DNA of 26,231 nt. Source: Actinomycetota bacterium. GTDB taxonomy: Bacteria; Actinomycetota; Thermoleophilia; Gaiellales; Gaiellaceae. The notes below the pieces were generated by a model, which saw nothing but the letters and a program-made list of their open reading frames with translations, was not told the origin of the DNA and searched no databases. Of the stretch, positions 1 to 7,552 are shown piece after piece. Made by a program: the position numbers and the translations under genes. Every line of letters starts with the position of its first letter. The first letter of the stretch is position 1. Where the stretch lies: contig JAFAIV010000096.1 of assembly GCA_019236545.1 (NCBI GenBank), positions 1-26,231 of the forward strand, read 5' to 3'.

Positions 1-165
1 CGGGCAGCCGAGGCCGGAGCCGGTCAGCCGCACGGTCGCGCCGGTGGCGACGATCAGGACGAGCGCCGCGGTCGCTGCAAGCGCCAGCCGGCGGAACGCG
101 AGAGGTGAGAGCGTGAGGCCTCGCCACCGCGGCACGGCCGCCGGTACGGGCTGCTCGACGTGCAC
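1..165 (-). CDS. ctaA: Heme A synthase (CtaA/COX15), N-terminal fragment
   Basis: This is the first 55 codons of a gene running off the left edge. CtaA oxidises the C8 methyl of heme O to make heme A for aa3-type cytochrome oxidase in the membrane. The visible part has an N-terminal Arg-rich cytoplasmic stretch, then a first hydrophobic helix (about residues 27-41) ending in the family hallmark TVRLTGSGLGCP, which in the family is normally followed by a DWP motif beyond the edge. I chose the GTG at 163-165; no good Shine-Dalgarno sequence is seen. Only 45 bp separate it from the divergent MFS pump, so the palindrome at 194-209 could also affect this promoter. The family call rests on the single motif but that motif is distinctive. 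Confidence 0.8.
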   Translation of the reverse strand, partial: MHVEQPVPAAVPRWRGLTLSPLAFRRLALAATAALVLIVATGATVRLTGSGLGCP

Positions 166-193
166 GTCCCGAGTGTACTTCCCGTCTGGTAAA

Positions 194-209
194 CTTACGT
201 TCACGTAAG
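194..209. promoter_or_regulatory. Palindromic operator, probable MerR-regulator binding site
   Basis: CTTACGT-TC-ACGTAAG is a perfect inverted repeat with 7-bp arms and a 2-bp centre. It ends one base before the ATG of the efflux pump. The arms resemble the ACGTAA-type half-sites known for some MerR-family regulators such as LiuR, and the second gene of this operon encodes a MerR protein, so autoregulation is the natural reading. A -10-like TAAACT lies at 190-195 and overlaps the left arm. Confidence 0.6.
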
Positions 210-210
210 A

Positions 211-1680
211 ATGAATTTCCTCCGGACACGACGGCACAGCGAGCAGTACAAGTGGTGGGTCCTGACCTGCACCTCGCTCGGGATGCTGCTCGCCACCGTG
301 AACTCGGGCACGCTGATCATCGCGCTGCCCGACCTCGAGCGGAGCCTGCACACGACGCTGCTCCAGCTCGTCTGGGTGATCCTCGTCTACATGATCGTCT
401 CGACCGTGCTCGTGCTCACCGCGGGGCGGCTCTCCGACCTGTTCGGACGCAAGAACGCATACGTGCTCGGCTTCCTGCTCTTCTCGCTCGCCTCGCTCGG
501 CGCCGGCTTCTCCGGCAGCGGGACGCAGCTGATCCTCTGGCGCGTGCTCCAGGGCGTCGGCGGCGCCTTCCTGTTCGCGAACGCGGCGGCGCTCGTCACG
601 GACGCGTTCCCGAAGGAGGAGCTGGGGCTCGCGATGGGGACGAACACGATGGTCGCCGCGATCGGGCTCGTGATCGGGCCGGTGCTCGGCGGCGGCCTCG
701 TCGCGATCGCGTGGCCGTGGGTCTTCTGGTTCAACGTCCCGCTCGGGCTGCTCGGCTGCGTCTGGGGCTCCCTTGTCCTGCACGAGATGGCGCGCCGCGA
801 CGAGCAGCGAGGCCTCGACCTGCTCGGGACGAGCGCGTACGTCGTCGGCCTGACCGGGCTCGTGCTCGCGCTCTCGAAGGGCGGTCTGTCCGGATGGAGC
901 GGCTCGCTCGTGCTCGGCGGGTTCGCCGCGGCGGTCGTGCTCCTGCCGCTCTTCGTGCTGATCGAGCGGCGCGGGCGCTCGCCGATGCTCGACCTGACGC
1001 TGTTCGAGAACAAGCTCTTCAGCGCGGCGTCGGCGGCGGCGTTCATCAACGGACTCGCCCGCTTCGCGCTGATGTTCCTCTTCGTCTTCTACTTCCAGGG
1101 CCCTCAGGGCCAGTCGCCGATCATGGCGGGTGTCGAGCTCGCGCCGATGGCGATCGGGATGCTGTTCTCGTCGCCGATCTCGGGCGTGATCGCCGACCGC
1201 CACGGCTCGCGCGGCCTCGCCGCCGCCGGGATGCTCGTGACGGCCGCGTCGCTCGCGGCGATGACGACGCTCCAGGCGCACAGCGCGTACTGGCAGAGCG
1301 GCGTCTGGCTCGGGCTGCTCGGAATCGGCTCGGGGATGTTCAACAGCCCGAACACCGCCGCGATGATGGGCGTCGTCCCGGTGCACCGGCGAGGCATCGC
1401 CGCCGGCTCACGCGTGATGCTCCAGAACACCGGCGCCGTGATCTCGATCGCCTTCGTGATGGCGGTCGTGACCGCGGCAGTGCCGAAGAACGTCCTGTTC
1501 AAGATCTTCTCCGGCGTCGCGTCCGGCCTCTCCGCGCGGCAGCTCGACCCGTTCATCGCGAACATGCACATGGCGCTCTGGGTGCTCTGCGTCGTCTCGC
1601 TCGTCGGCGCGGTCGTCTCGATGCTGCGCCCGGCGCACGTCGCGCAGGTCGAGTGGCGCGGGCTCGAGGAGGCCGCGTGA
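211..1680 (+). CDS. MFS drug efflux transporter, DHA2 (14-TM, EmrB/QacA-like) family
   Basis: A 489-aa inner-membrane proton-driven exporter, the usual DHA2 length. After a short basic N-terminus, TM1 starts at WWVLTCTSLGML. The loop between TM2 and TM3 carries the MFS motif A form GRLSDLFGRKNAY. TM4 follows LWRVLQGVGGAFLF, and motif C-like GLVIGPVLGGG lies in TM5. The remaining hydrophobic segments fit 14 helices, ending near residue 475. The substrate cannot be told from sequence; antibiotic or toxic-metabolite export is the family norm. The ATG at 211 is the only reasonable start before TM1, yet it sits against the operator and lacks a ribosome binding site, so a very short leader is likely. 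Its stop overlaps the GTG of the MerR gene (GTGA), indicating translational coupling and joint regulation. Confidence 0.9.
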   Translation: MNFLRTRRHSEQYKWWVLTCTSLGMLLATVNSGTLIIALPDLERSLHTTLLQLVWVILVYMIVSTVLVLTAGRLSDLFGRKNAYVLGFLLFSLASLGAGFSGSGTQLILWRVLQGVGGAFLFANAAALVTDAFPKEELGLAMGTNTMVAAIGLVIGPVLGGGLVAIAWPWVFWFNVPLGLLGCVWGSLVLHEMARRDEQRGLDLLGTSAYVVGLTGLVLALSKGGLSGWSGSLVLGGFAAAVVLLPLFVLIERRGRSPMLDLTLFENKLFSAASAAAFINGLARFALMFLFVFYFQGPQGQSPIMAGVELAPMAIGMLFSSPISGVIADRHGSRGLAAAGMLVTAASLAAMTTLQAHSAYWQSGVWLGLLGIGSGMFNSPNTAAMMGVVPVHRRGIAAGSRVMLQNTGAVISIAFVMAVVTAAVPKNVLFKIFSGVASGLSARQLDPFIANMHMALWVLCVVSLVGAVVSMLRPAHVAQVEWRGLEEAA

Positions 1681-2096
1681 GGATCGGCGCGGTCGCCGAG
1701 CGCACCGGCGTGACGCCGCGGACGATCCGCTACTACGAGGAGATCGGCCTCCTGACGAGCGGCGTCCGCCGCAAGGGGGAGCACCGCGAGTACGACGACG
1801 CCGACGTCGAGCGGCTGACCGAGCTGAAGCGGCTGCGCGACCTGCTCAACCTCTCGCTCGACGAGCTGAAGGAGCTCGTGGAGCGCGAGGAGGCGCGCGC
1901 GGCGATCCGCCGCCGCTTCCAGGAGACGGACTCCGACGCCGAGCGCATCCAGCTCCTCGACGCGGCGCTGCCGCACGTCGAGCGCCAGCTCGAGCTCGTG
2001 CGCCGCCGCAAGGACGAGCTGGCGAGGCTCGAGGACGAGCTCGTCGCGAAGCGGAAGTCGATCCTCGCGCGCAAGCGCGAGCTCGCGGCGACCTAG
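1677..2096 (+). CDS. MerR-family transcriptional regulator of the upstream efflux pump
   Basis: A 139-aa regulator starting at GTG 1677, which overlaps the TGA of the pump gene. Residues 1-70 are a MerR winged helix-turn-helix: IGAVAERTGVTPRTIRYYEE is the DNA-recognition helix region with the signature RYYEEIGLL, and wing residues HREYDDADVERL follow. The rest is a long, highly charged coiled coil (about residues 75-138) for dimerisation. There is no Cys-rich metal loop and no separate ligand domain, so this is a minimal MerR protein. It most likely binds the palindrome at 194-209 and controls its own operon. Its TAG stop at 2094-2096 shares the CTAG tetranucleotide with the stop of selD on the other strand. 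Confidence 0.9.
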   Translation: MRIGAVAERTGVTPRTIRYYEEIGLLTSGVRRKGEHREYDDADVERLTELKRLRDLLNLSLDELKELVEREEARAAIRRRFQETDSDAERIQLLDAALPHVERQLELVRRRKDELARLEDELVAKRKSILARKRELAAT

Positions 2097-3094
2097 GCCT
2101 CGAGCACGACGCCCGCGCCCTCCTCGACCGCGCCGACGCGTGCGAGGAAGAGGTCGGCGCGATCGAACTCGGCCTGGAGCGAGAGTGCCTTGTCCGCCGG
2201 CAGCGTGACGAGCAGGCCGCCGGCGGTCTGCGCGTCGTAGGCGAGCGCGAGGAGGTCGTCCGGGACGCCGTCGCTCTCGACGTGCGGGCCGGCGAAGTCG
2301 CGATTGCGCGGGTCACCGCCCGTGCGGACGCCCGCGCGCGCGGCCTCCAGTGCTCCCGGGAGCGCGGGGACGGCCGCCGCCTGCAGCCGGATCCGGACGC
2401 CGCTGCGCTCCGCCATCTCGTGCGCGTGGCCGAGCAGCCCGAATCCGGTGACGTCGGTGACCGCGTTCGGCCGGAACGGCCGCAGGACATCCGCGGCCTT
2501 CGCGTTCAGCGTCGTCATCCAGCGGGCCGCCTCGCTCGTGTCGCCCTTGCTCGCGAGGACGAGGCCCGTCCCGAGCGGCTTCGTGAGGAACACGGCGTCG
2601 CCGGGTCGCCCGCCCGACTTCGGCCAGATCCCGTCCGGGTGCACCGTGCCGACGACTGCGAGCCCGTACTTCGGCTCGGCGTCGCGGATCGTGTGCCCGC
2701 CCGCGAGCAGCGCGCCCGCCGCGCGCACCTGCTCGTCCGCGCCCGCGAACACCGCGGCGACGACCTCCGTCGGCAGCTCCTCCGGGAACGCCGCGATCGA
2801 GAGCGCGAGCAGCGGGACGCCGCCCATCGCGAAGACGTCGTTGAGCGCGTTCGTCGCCGCGATGCGGCCGAACAGCGCGGGGTCGTCGACGAGCGGCGGG
2901 AAGAAGTCCAGCGTGAAGACGAGCGCGCGCTCGTCGTCGAGTTTGTAGACGGCCGCGTCGTCCGCCGGGTTCAGGCCGACGAGGAGGTTCTCGGCGTCGA
3001 CGGGGACGAACCCGCGCAGCAGCTCCTCGAGCCGCGCCGCCGAGTACTTCGCGGCGCAGCCCCCGCCGACCGTCAGCCCGGTGAGCGCCGTCAC
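2093..3094 (-). CDS. selD: Selenide, water dikinase (selenophosphate synthetase)
   Basis: A 333-aa enzyme that makes selenophosphate from selenide and ATP, the selenium donor for selenocysteine-tRNA and 2-selenouridine. The N-terminal GGGCAAK holds the catalytic Cys13 and Lys16 (Cys and Lys of the E. coli GCGCK motif), so this is the Cys form and not a Sec form. The PurM/AIR-synthase-like core follows: DDAAVY and FTLDFFPPLVDDP (metal and ATP ligands), then RIAATNALNDVFAMGG, and ADVLRPFRPNAVTDVTGFGLLGHAHEM in the C-terminal half. Start is GTG 3094, six bases after a TACGAT -10 box, which suggests a leaderless mRNA. No selA, selB, selC or selenoprotein gene is visible in the window, so its user pathway lies elsewhere. 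Confidence 0.95.
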   Translation of the reverse strand: MTALTGLTVGGGCAAKYSAARLEELLRGFVPVDAENLLVGLNPADDAAVYKLDDERALVFTLDFFPPLVDDPALFGRIAATNALNDVFAMGGVPLLALSIAAFPEELPTEVVAAVFAGADEQVRAAGALLAGGHTIRDAEPKYGLAVVGTVHPDGIWPKSGGRPGDAVFLTKPLGTGLVLASKGDTSEAARWMTTLNAKAADVLRPFRPNAVTDVTGFGLLGHAHEMAERSGVRIRLQAAAVPALPGALEAARAGVRTGGDPRNRDFAGPHVESDGVPDDLLALAYDAQTAGGLLVTLPADKALSLQAEFDRADLFLARVGAVEEGAGVVLEA

Positions 3095-3100
3095 GGGCGA

Positions 3101-3106
3101 ATCGTA
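3101..3106 (-). promoter_or_regulatory. selD: -10 box for leaderless selD transcript
   Basis: TACGAT on the minus strand (TANNNT consensus), then six bases, then the GTG of selD. Transcription normally starts about 7 bases after the -10, so the mRNA would begin at or next to the start codon. No Shine-Dalgarno sequence is present. Confidence 0.5.
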
Positions 3107-3108
3107 TT

Positions 3109-3138
3109 CGGGGCGGCGACGCGAACGCCGCCGCCCCG
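3109..3138 (-). terminator. GC-rich stem-loop between the sugar operon and selD
   Basis: Arms CGGGGCGGCG (3109-3118) and CGCCGCCGCCCCG (3126-3138) form a strong hairpin downstream of the ABC ATPase stop. There is no U-run after it, so it may stabilise the 3' end rather than terminate by itself. Confidence 0.4.
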
Positions 3139-3204
3139 GGGAGAGGGGGAACTGACGGCTACCCCCGCGCGTTCATTCGCCGCGCGGCCGGGGTGACCTG
3201 CCCG

Positions 3205-4305
3205 CTAGTAGATCGCCGCGCCCGAGTCCGGGTCGAAGAAGTGCAGGCGGTCGGTCGCGACCGCGAGGAGGAGGTGCTTCCCGGTCGCGGCGGTCGAGCG
3301 CGGGTTGAGCCGGGCCGTCCCGGCGATGCCGTCGAGCGGGAAGTGCGCGATCACCTCAGCCCCGAGCGGCTCCGCGCGCGAGATCTCGACGTCGAGCACC
3401 GAGCCGTTCGCCGACGGGACGAACGCGGCGTCCTCGAGATCCTCCGGCCGGATCCCGACCACGACCTCCCCACCGGCGTGGCCGCGCAGGGAGGGTCGCT
3501 TCGCAAGCAGCGCCTCGGGGAGGTCGAGCGTGGTCGGGCCGAGCGTCACGGCCAGCGCGTCGGTCAGCCGCGTCCGCACGAGGTTCATCGCCGGCGAGCC
3601 GATGAAGCCCGCGACGAAGAGATTTGCGGGCCGGTCGTAGAGCGCCTGCGGCGTGTCGACCTGCTGCAGGACGCCGTCCCTCATCACGGCGACGCGGTCG
3701 CCCATCGTCATCGCCTCGGTCTGGTCGTGCGTGACGTAGAGCGTCGTCGTCTCGAGCTTCTGGTGCAGGTCGGCGAGGTAGGCGCGCATCTCGACGCGGA
3801 GCTTCGCGTCGAGGTTCGAGAGCGGCTCGTCCATGAGGAACGCGGCCGGCTCGCGGACGATCGCGCGCCCCATCGCCACGCGCTGCCGCTGCCCGCCGGA
3901 GAGCTGCGCCGGCTTGCGGTGGAGCAGGTCCTGAAGGCCGAGCATCTGCGCCGCCGAGGCGACGCGCTCCTTGATCACGTCCTTCGGCACCTTGTGCAGC
4001 CGCAGGCCGAAGGACATGTTCGCCTCGACCGTCATGTGCGGGTAGAGCGCGTAGCTCTGGAAGACCATGGCGATGTCGCGGTCCATCGGCGGCACGTCGT
4101 TCACGACCTCGCCGCCGATGAGGACGTCGCCGTCGGTCGCCTCCTCGAGCCCCGCGGTGATCCTCAGGACGGTCGTCTTGCCCGAGCCGGACGGCCCGAC
4201 GAGGACGAGGAACTCGCCGTCGGCGATCGTCAGGTCGAAGCCCTCCACGGCGACCGCACCGCCGGGGAACACCTTGCGCAGCCCCCGGTACTCGATCGCG
4301 GCCAT
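3205..4305 (-). CDS. ABC transporter ATP-binding protein (MsmK/UgpC-like sugar importer ATPase)
   Basis: A 366-aa CUT1-type ATPase that powers the sugar permease encoded upstream. Walker A GPSGSGKTT is at residues 37-45, the Q-loop Gln at 83 (VFQSYALYPHM), the signature LSGGQRQR at 135, Walker B with FLMDEP (Asp159, Glu160), and the switch His at 193 (VTHDQTEAM). From about residue 235 a TOBE/MOP-like regulatory domain follows, with NLVRTRL and VVGIRPEDL typical of MalK and UgpC. Length matches the family. The start is ATG 4305, whose A is the last base of the GH1 gene's TGA, so the two are translationally coupled; longer reading of this frame into the GH1 gene is not meaningful. Encoding the ATPase inside the operon argues for a dedicated rather than shared ATPase. 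Confidence 0.93.
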   Translation of the reverse strand: MAAIEYRGLRKVFPGGAVAVEGFDLTIADGEFLVLVGPSGSGKTTVLRITAGLEEATDGDVLIGGEVVNDVPPMDRDIAMVFQSYALYPHMTVEANMSFGLRLHKVPKDVIKERVASAAQMLGLQDLLHRKPAQLSGGQRQRVAMGRAIVREPAAFLMDEPLSNLDAKLRVEMRAYLADLHQKLETTTLYVTHDQTEAMTMGDRVAVMRDGVLQQVDTPQALYDRPANLFVAGFIGSPAMNLVRTRLTDALAVTLGPTTLDLPEALLAKRPSLRGHAGGEVVVGIRPEDLEDAAFVPSANGSVLDVEISRAEPLGAEVIAHFPLDGIAGTARLNPRSTAATGKHLLLAVATDRLHFFDPDSGAAIY

Positions 4306-5642
4306 CAGCTCACGCTCCCGTTCGTCTGCCGCGCGATCCAGTCGCGATACCAGAGCGCGCTGCGCTTGAAGACGCGCCGCTGCGTCGGGAAGTCGACGAA
4401 GACGATCCCGAACCGCTTCTCGTAGCCCCACTCCCACTCGAAGTTGTCGAGCAGCGACCAGACGTAGTAGCCGCGGACGTCGACTCCCTGCTCGCGCGCG
4501 CGCACGACCGCGGCGATGTGGTCGTGGAGGTAGGCGACGCGCGGCTCGTCCTCGACGACGGAGCCGCCGTCGAGGACGTCGTCGTACGCCGCGCCGTTCT
4601 CGGTGATCAGGATCGGCAGGTCGCCGTAGTCGCGCCGCACGCGCAGCAGGAGCTCGGTCAGCGCGGCGGGGACGACCGGCCAACCCATCGCCGTCACCTC
4701 CGCCGCCTGCGCCACCTCCTCGAGGCCGAGGACGCCGTCCTCGCTCGCCGCGCGGACGAGGTTCGGGCGATAGAAGTTGACGCCGAGGAAGTCGAGGCCG
4801 CCGCGGCGGATCGTCTCGAGGTCGCCGTCGTGCACCGCATCGAACGAGCCGAGCCGGGACTCGTAGTGGGCGAGCATGTCCTCGGGATACTCGCCCGTCA
4901 CGAGCGGGTCGAGGAACCAGCGGTTGTGGTGGCCGTCGAGCCGCCGTGCCGCCGCGAGGTCGTGCTCGGAGCCGGTCGCGGCGTTGGCGACCGTGAGGTC
5001 GAGCGTGATCCCGATCCGGCCGGCGCGGCCCGCGTCGCGGAACGCGCTCGCGACGAGCCCGTGCGAGAGGAGCGCGTGATGCGAGGCGGCCAGCGCGGCC
5101 GACCAGTCGCGGATGCCCGGCGCCTTCACGCCCGTCCCGTAGCCGAGGAACGAGGTCACCCACGGCTCGTTGTGCGTGATCCAGTCCTCGACGACGTCGC
5201 CGAGCACGTCGAAGCAGAGCTCCGCGTACTCGGCGAAGCGGTACGCGGTCTCGCGCGCCGCCCAGCCGCCGCCGTCCTCGAGCGCCTGTGGGAGATCCCA
5301 GTGGTAGAGGGTGGCGAGCGGCCGGATCCCGCGCTCGAGCATCCCCTCGACGAGCCGCCGGTAGAAGTCGAGGCCCTTCGCGTTCGCGAGCCCGCGGCCG
5401 TCCGGCTGGATGCGCGGCCACGCGAGCGAGAAGCGGTAGCCCTGGAGGCCGAGCGAGCGCATGAGGTCGAGGTCCTCGCGCCAGCGGTGGTAGTGGTCGC
5501 AGGCGGGGTCGCCGGTGTCGCCGTTCGCGACGTGGCCCGTCGCCGCGAAGCGGTCCCAGATCGACTCGCCGCGCCCGTCCTCCTGCGTCGCGCCCTCGAT
5601 CTGGAACGCGGACGCCGCGGCTCCCCAGACGAACTCGGTCAT
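4305..5642 (-). CDS. GH1 family beta-glucosidase
   Basis: A 445-aa cytoplasmic retaining glycosidase (no signal peptide) of family 1, hydrolysing beta-glucosides such as cellobiose or aryl-glucosides. The acid/base Glu159 is in THNEPW and the nucleophile Glu348 is in LITENGAAY. The N-terminal signature FVWGAAASAFQIEGA carries the sugar-binding Gln, WREDLDLMRSLGLQGYRFSLAWPRI is the usual early beta-strand block, and the C-terminal FEWEWGYEKRFGIVFVD binds the glucose unit. Length is typical. Start ATG 5642 overlaps the TGA of the second permease gene by four bases (ATGA). Its place between permease and ATPase genes shows that the imported sugar is cut inside the cell. The true substrate could also be a beta-galactoside or beta-fucoside. 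Confidence 0.95.
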   Translation of the reverse strand: MTEFVWGAAASAFQIEGATQEDGRGESIWDRFAATGHVANGDTGDPACDHYHRWREDLDLMRSLGLQGYRFSLAWPRIQPDGRGLANAKGLDFYRRLVEGMLERGIRPLATLYHWDLPQALEDGGGWAARETAYRFAEYAELCFDVLGDVVEDWITHNEPWVTSFLGYGTGVKAPGIRDWSAALAASHHALLSHGLVASAFRDAGRAGRIGITLDLTVANAATGSEHDLAAARRLDGHHNRWFLDPLVTGEYPEDMLAHYESRLGSFDAVHDGDLETIRRGGLDFLGVNFYRPNLVRAASEDGVLGLEEVAQAAEVTAMGWPVVPAALTELLLRVRRDYGDLPILITENGAAYDDVLDGGSVVEDEPRVAYLHDHIAAVVRAREQGVDVRGYYVWSLLDNFEWEWGYEKRFGIVFVDFPTQRRVFKRSALWYRDWIARQTNGSVS

Positions 5643-6529
5643 CCCTTGATCGCCCCCTGCATGATCCCGCCGATGATCTGGCGCCCGAGCAGCAGGAAGA
5701 CCGCGAGCAGCGGCAGGATCGAGACGAAGCAGCCGGTGAGGATCAGCGAGTAGTCCGGCACGTAGGCCACCGTCGCGATGTCGGAGACCGCGACCTGCAC
5801 GGTCGGGTTCCGCGCGTTCAGGACGATGTACGGCCAGAGGTAGTCGTTCCAGCTCATCATGAAGGTGAGCAGCCCGAGCACCGCGGCGATCGGCCGCACG
5901 GCCGGCATGACGACGTGCCAGAAGACCCGCCACGTGTTGCAGCCGTCCACGCGCGCGGCGGCGACGAGCTCGCTCGGCACCGCGCCGACGATGTACTGGC
6001 GCATCAGGAAGACGCCGAACGCCGTGACGAGGTTCGGCGCGATGACGGCCTTGATGTTGTCCAGCCAGCCGAAGTGCTTCATCTCGATGTAGAGGGGGAT
6101 GAGGCCAAGCTGCACCGGCACGAAGAGCGTCGCGAGCACGAGCACGAATAGGAGCTTTCGGCCGCGGAAGTCGAGCTTCGCGAACGCGAACCCCGCGAGG
6201 GCGCTGAAGAAGACGACGGAGACCGTGACGACGGTCGAGACGATCGCCGAATTCGCGAGGGCCTTCGCGAAGTCGACGTTGACGATCCCCGCGTTGAAGA
6301 GCCGGTGGATGTTGTGGAAGAGATTCCCGCCCGGCAGCAGCTTCGGCGGATACGCGTACACCGCCGCGTTCGTATGCGAGGCGACGACGAGCGACCAGTA
6401 GAGCGGGAAGATCGACCCGAGGACGACGAGGATCAGGAAGAGGTACGTCAGCGGGCCGGCAGCCTCGAAGCGGCGGGCCACCGCGTGGCGGGCGCGGCGG
6501 CGCGGGATCGCGTAGGGGATCGACGTCAC
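5639..6529 (-). CDS. ABC sugar permease, MalG-like (CUT1)
   Basis: A 296-aa membrane protein with six predicted helices. TM1 is PLTYLFLILVVLGSIFPLYW after an Arg-rich cytoplasmic tail. The EAA loop that docks on the ATPase reads ELVAAARVDGCNTWRVFWHVVMP, with the conserved Gly and the MP ending. It matches the MalG/second-permease half by length and by a C-terminus ending just after the last helix. Start GTG 6529 lies four bases after the TAG of the first permease gene, and its stop overlaps the GH1 start, so it is read in one message. The substrate is inferred to be a beta-glucoside from the GH1 neighbour. Confidence 0.92.
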   Translation of the reverse strand: MTSIPYAIPRRRARHAVARRFEAAGPLTYLFLILVVLGSIFPLYWSLVVASHTNAAVYAYPPKLLPGGNLFHNIHRLFNAGIVNVDFAKALANSAIVSTVVTVSVVFFSALAGFAFAKLDFRGRKLLFVLVLATLFVPVQLGLIPLYIEMKHFGWLDNIKAVIAPNLVTAFGVFLMRQYIVGAVPSELVAAARVDGCNTWRVFWHVVMPAVRPIAAVLGLLTFMMSWNDYLWPYIVLNARNPTVQVAVSDIATVAYVPDYSLILTGCFVSILPLLAVFLLLGRQIIGGIMQGAIKG

Positions 6530-6533
6530 GGCC

Positions 6534-7490
6534 CTAGGCCTCCGCCGACCTGATCCGCCCGACGATCAGGTAGTTCACGAGCGCGAAGACGCCGATCAGG
6601 AGCACGAGGCACCACGCGATCGCGGACGCGTACCCGAACTTGAACTGCGAGCTGCCGAGGAACTTCTCGTACAGGTACATGACGATCGTCTGGTACTGGC
6701 GGCCCGAGCCGCCGGTGCCGCCCGAGACGTTCGGCTGGAACAGGTACGGCTCCGTGAACAGCTGGAGCCCGCCGATCGTCGAGATGATGACCGTGAAGAT
6801 GATCGTCGGCCGCAACATCGGCACCGTCACGTGGACGAACTGCCGCCAGCGCCGCGCCCCGTCCACCGCCGCCGCCTCGTAGAGCTCCTCGGGGATCGCC
6901 TGCATCGCCGCGAGGTAGATGAGGGCGTTGTAGCCAGTCCAGCGCCACATCACCATCACCGAGAGCGCCACCCAGGACGAAAGGCGGCCGGCTTCCCAGT
7001 AGACGTGGTGGATGCCGACGAGGCCCAGGACCCAGTTCACGAAGCCGTAGTCGTGCCCGAACATCTGCGTGAAGATCAGGGCGACCGCGACGAGCGACGT
7101 GACCTGCGGCAGCAGCACCGCCATCCGGAAGAACGTGCGCGCGTGGAGCTTCGTGTTGAGCACGTGGGCGATCACGAGTGCGAGAGCGAGCTGCGGCACG
7201 GTCGAGAGGAACCAGATCCCGAACGTGTTCTCGACGGCGTTCCAGAAGTACGAGTCGTGGATGAGCTGCGTGTAGTTCTGCAGCCCGATGAAGTGCGAGA
7301 CCGGGTTGAGCAGGTTCCGGTCGGTGAGCGAGATCCAGCCCGTGTAGACGAGCGGGAAGAGCCCGAAGATCCCGAAGATGACGAAGAACGGCGTGACGAA
7401 GAGGTAGGGCGAGACCCGCGAGTCGAGCCGGCGCAGGAGCCGCCGCCGCGTCCGTGGGACCGTCAGAACAGCCGTCCGTTCCACCTTCAT
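6534..7490 (-). CDS. ABC sugar permease, MalF-like (CUT1)
   Basis: A 318-aa membrane protein, first half of the heterodimeric permease. An Arg-rich N-terminus leads into TM1 (YLFVTPFFVIFGIFGLFPLV), and RNLLNPVSHFIGLQNY is the common periplasmic-side motif of this family. The EAA loop is ELYEAAAVDGARRWRQFVHVTVP. The GTGGSGRQYQTIVMYLYEKFL segment before the last helices is also typical. Start ATG 7490 has an AGGAG element just upstream. It follows the binding-protein gene after a 62-bp gap that contains a strong stem-loop (7509-7544), which probably lowers permease expression relative to the binding protein. Confidence 0.93.
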   Translation of the reverse strand: MKVERTAVLTVPRTRRRLLRRLDSRVSPYLFVTPFFVIFGIFGLFPLVYTGWISLTDRNLLNPVSHFIGLQNYTQLIHDSYFWNAVENTFGIWFLSTVPQLALALVIAHVLNTKLHARTFFRMAVLLPQVTSLVAVALIFTQMFGHDYGFVNWVLGLVGIHHVYWEAGRLSSWVALSVMVMWRWTGYNALIYLAAMQAIPEELYEAAAVDGARRWRQFVHVTVPMLRPTIIFTVIISTIGGLQLFTEPYLFQPNVSGGTGGSGRQYQTIVMYLYEKFLGSSQFKFGYASAIAWCLVLLIGVFALVNYLIVGRIRSAEA

Positions 7491-7508
7491 CCGCTCCTCG
7501 CCATGCTC

Positions 7509-7544
7509 GCAGGCCGGGCCGCCGGATCAGCGGCCCGGCCCTGC
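7509..7544 (-). other. Intercistronic stem-loop between binding protein and permease genes
   Basis: Arms GCAGGCCGGGCCGC (7509-7522) and GCGGCCCGGCCCTGC (7530-7544) pair over 14 bp with one bulged base and a 7-nt loop. No U-run follows, so it is not a standard terminator. Hairpins at this place in sugar ABC operons are known to protect the binding-protein mRNA and reduce downstream expression; that role here is inference. Confidence 0.7.
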
Positions 7545-7552
7545 GGCATCGG

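Noticed and set aside
252..1676. Long frame upstream of and continuous with the MerR gene
   Set aside because: The part before 1677 is an Arg/Ala-rich out-of-frame reading of the MFS gene. The MerR domain begins at the GTG that overlaps the MFS stop.
4306..5421. N-terminal extension of the ABC ATPase frame
   Set aside because: It is an out-of-frame reading of the GH1 gene. The ATPase begins at ATG 4305 in the TGATG junction.
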